Assembly: GCF_011927835.1 (NCBI RefSeq)
Contig: NZ_JAATJH010000004.1
Span: 47,560-111,559 of the forward strand
Length of the DNA: 64,000 nucleotides
Reading direction: 5' to 3'
Source of the DNA: Neolewinella antarctica
Lineage (GTDB): Bacteria; Bacteroidota; Bacteroidia; Chitinophagales; Saprospiraceae
The translations under genes were made by a program, and so were the position numbers. Shown piece after piece: positions 62,330-64,000 of this stretch (position 1 is the stretch's first letter; each line of letters starts with the position of its first letter). Under the pieces are notes generated by a model. It did not search any database. It was not told where the DNA came from and saw nothing but the letters and a program-made list of their open reading frames with translations.

Positions 62330-62752
62330 ATGCACCACATTAATTTACAGCAAAACACCAGCGCCCTTGCCGGCACGATCAGTATTTACCAACTCGATCC
62401 GGAGGCCGGGGTAAACTACCTGCAAATACTCATCCCCCTCGCCCCTTTCCCTTACCTGGACGGCGAAGAGGACACCGAGGTCATGCTAGACTGGGTGGAC
62501 GAAGACCTTCTCGTCGGTTCCAAAACCGAACGCGCGCACGCCCGGCTTTTAGTGGAAACCGAGATAAGCATCTACGTAGGTGGCGCGCACAATCGGTGTT
62601 CCGTGCGGTCTTTCCGGTTGCACCAGGAGGATGCGCTGCGTTACTCAGTGGAATTGCAATTGCGGGTGCACTTCAGCGAACAGGGAGTGGGGGCGGATGA
62701 AGAATTTTCAGTAAGGAGCTTGCTCACGGACCGGAGAGAACCGCCCGGGTGA
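62330..62752 (+). CDS. hypothetical protein, 140 residues
   Basis: A soluble, acidic protein with no signal peptide or membrane segment. It is mostly beta-like (YLQILIPLAPFPYLDG, ARLLVETEISIYVGG, RYSVELQLRVHFSEQ). No family is recognised. It follows the antiporter by 121 bases with one dispersed motif between, so it may be separately transcribed. Confidence 0.6.
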   Translation: MHHINLQQNTSALAGTISIYQLDPEAGVNYLQILIPLAPFPYLDGEEDTEVMLDWVDEDLLVGSKTERAHARLLVETEISIYVGGAHNRCSVRSFRLHQEDALRYSVELQLRVHFSEQGVGADEEFSVRSLLTDRREPPG

Positions 62753-62868
62753 TTGAGCATTCCGTGATCGTGATAAAGTAGTTAGCTAAAACTACCAACA
62801 ACTTTCTCTGCTAACTCTTCGGAATTATCCGGACTGAACACGCTCAATCATTGCTCCTTAATCCCCAC

Positions 62869-63687
62869 CTACCCGGCACCCGCATCCGTGCCCACTGCTG
62901 GTACCGTTTCGGGAAGCGCTTCTTCCTCGGCGATCTCCTCTAGCATAATGTAGGTGATGTTAAAGTTCTGGACGCTCGCGAAGGGAATGATGAAGTAGTT
63001 GCCCGGCATTTGGTAGTAGCGCTTGCTCGTGGCGGGTGACGGTGATTCGCCGGTGGCGCGGTCGAGCTCGAAGCCGTCGTCGTCTAGCCGGCGGCGGTAT
63101 ACTTGGGAGAGGGTAAGTTGATCGATGCTGTGGGCGTCGTTGAGGGTGTAGCTGTCGAGCGTTCCCTTGTAGAGCATTCGGGAACCACCGATGGTCACGA
63201 CGACATCGACGTAGACAAAATCGACCTTTTTGCGGTCCTTTTGGGAAAGGGCGTGGCCGGTAAAGTAACGGTCCCACTCGTTGTAGATGCGCAAGAACTT
63301 GAAACGACTGTCGAGGTCGTAGTAGACGACCACGTAGCGGACCGCTTTAGCAACGCCAAAAGCAAAGCAGGTGGCGAGCAAAATATAAAGAAAGAAGGGG
63401 GAGAGGCTGTTCTCAATCAGTTGCAAATCCAGCAAACCGTCCTTCCCCGGCGGCACGATGAGGTAGAAAAACTGATCGAATTCGAAGGGACGGCCCGACC
63501 AGCTTTCCGCCAGGGGCGTACAAACCAGGTGAACGAGCAGGGCCGGAATTAGAATAAAAATAGCTTCGCTGAGGAGTCCGGAATTAATGGACTTGCGAAT
63601 AGAATTGCTCTTGAGGTACGAAAACCGGAATACGATGCCCGGTAAAAGGGCAATCAGCAGGACGAGCGCACCAAAGGCAATATTCAT
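62869..63687 (-). CDS. membrane protein, DUF6338-like
   Basis: A 272-residue protein with three or four membrane segments (AFGALVLLIALLPGIVFRF, AIFILIPALLVHLVCTPLA, SPFFLYILLATCFAFGVAKAV) and a C-terminal beta-rich cytoplasmic domain (VDFVYVDVVVTIGGSRMLYKGTL begins it). The arrangement resembles DUF6338 proteins of unknown function. The last ten residues (VPAVGTDAGAG) are encoded by a copy of the dispersed GCG motif (62875-62893), so the C-terminus may be repeat-derived. Its start overlaps the next upstream gene's stop by four bases. Confidence 0.7.
   Translation of the reverse strand: MNIAFGALVLLIALLPGIVFRFSYLKSNSIRKSINSGLLSEAIFILIPALLVHLVCTPLAESWSGRPFEFDQFFYLIVPPGKDGLLDLQLIENSLSPFFLYILLATCFAFGVAKAVRYVVVYYDLDSRFKFLRIYNEWDRYFTGHALSQKDRKKVDFVYVDVVVTIGGSRMLYKGTLDSYTLNDAHSIDQLTLSQVYRRRLDDDGFELDRATGESPSPATSKRYYQMPGNYFIIPFASVQNFNITYIMLEEIAEEEALPETVPAVGTDAGAG
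62875..62893 (-). repeat. dispersed GCGCGGNCGCGGGTGC motif at the 3' end of a gene
   Basis: GGCACCCGCATCCGTGCCC covering the last codons of the DUF6338-like gene. Along that gene it is in end-side orientation. Confidence 0.5.
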
Positions 63688-63869
63688 CGAGGCAAGTCGA
63701 TGGGCTCCGCGGAAATGACGGGCTTAAGGATGTAGCGCTTGCCCTCGACCTCCACCGGCTCGGCGGAAAAACCAAGCCCGCGCCGGACCCAGTGGCGGAT
63801 GAGTTTGTCGATCTTAGTGGGGTCTTCCTCTTTGATCTTCCTGAATTTATCGCTCTGTACGACGGTCAT
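63684..63869 (-). CDS. small hypothetical protein coupled to the DUF6338-like gene
   Basis: A 61-residue basic protein (KFRKIKEEDPTKIDKLIRHW, then GFSAEPVEVEGKRYILKPVI). The stop overlaps the next start by ATGA, a strong sign that both are real and paired. No motif is recognised. Upstream to the window end I see only non-coding DNA. Confidence 0.68.
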   Translation of the reverse strand: MTVVQSDKFRKIKEEDPTKIDKLIRHWVRRGLGFSAEPVEVEGKRYILKPVISAEPIDLPR

Positions 63870-64000
63870 TTTGTGAATATTTGGCGCGCGGCGGTGCTAC
63901 AGCGTACGTACTAAGGTAAAGGTTTTTGCGGATAAACAAGTTTAGGGGCTGGTTCGAAGCGCACGTGTCCAACCTTAGGCCGAGGGCCTCCGGCCCGAAC

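Overview
The window looks like a chromosomal segment of a marine-type Bacteroidota, most likely class Saprospiria (Lewinella/Neolewinella-like; genus level is inference). The evidence is a secreted protein with SprB-type repeats and a gliding/type IX-secretion C-terminal domain (50.8-53.9 kb), a BatA-type gene, promoters of the Bacteroidota form TAnnTTTG, weak or absent Shine-Dalgarno sequences, and mixed, moderately high GC with AT-rich inserts. I saw no tRNA, rRNA or CRISPR array.

Region 1 (0-13.3 kb) is accessory DNA that looks like a defence island. A WYL regulator reads leftward. Divergent from it is what I read as a retron: a TACATTTG promoter box, a structured msr-msd RNA closed by a long inverted repeat (1325-1332/1333-1341 with 1568-1585), a reverse transcriptase carrying the retron hallmarks NAxxH, YADD and VTG, and three AT-rich genes. 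RT and these genes are joined by 4-base or shorter overlaps. The last gene fuses a degenerate receiver, a canonical receiver and a C-terminal all-helical domain with a HEPN-type RNxxxH motif. The gene before it is a second receiver-like protein without the phospho-acceptor Asp. I know of no named retron type with a receiver-HEPN effector, so this is the main candidate for an undescribed system. Next come a RecD-like helicase coupled to a TPR/OB-like protein, a DUF429-like protein, a uracil-DNA-glycosylase-like protein, a 43-residue conserved small protein and a membrane-anchored protein.

Region 2 (13.3-25.8 kb) is an expanded type III restriction-modification locus, all on the minus strand: SNF2-like helicase, GIY-YIG protein, DUF4391 protein, Mod methyltransferase, AlbA_2/HATPase-like protein and Res endonuclease. 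A five-copy tandem repeat of about 134 bp sits in the middle of it.

Region 3 (26-64 kb) is mostly ordinary chromosome: a membrane-tethered LuxR-type regulator, secreted proteins, truA, hisF, an rluE-like pseudouridine synthase, a Tat-exported metallophosphoesterase, lgt, a short Bat-type cluster, thrS, an MBOAT/SGNH acylation pair, the large surface protein, a ROK kinase, a beta-lactamase-like serine hydrolase, and an operon of AAA-like ATPase, MscS-like protein and cation/proton antiporter.

Between genes run several families of dispersed repeats: GGCGCGGNCGCGGGTGCA (about 15 copies), TAGGCGG heptad arrays (3 sites), a CTCTCC/GGAGAG palindromic element (2 sites) and the palindrome TCCCGATNNNNATCGGGA (3 copies). 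The first two share a polarity relative to neighbouring genes: one orientation lies before gene starts and the opposite orientation after gene ends.
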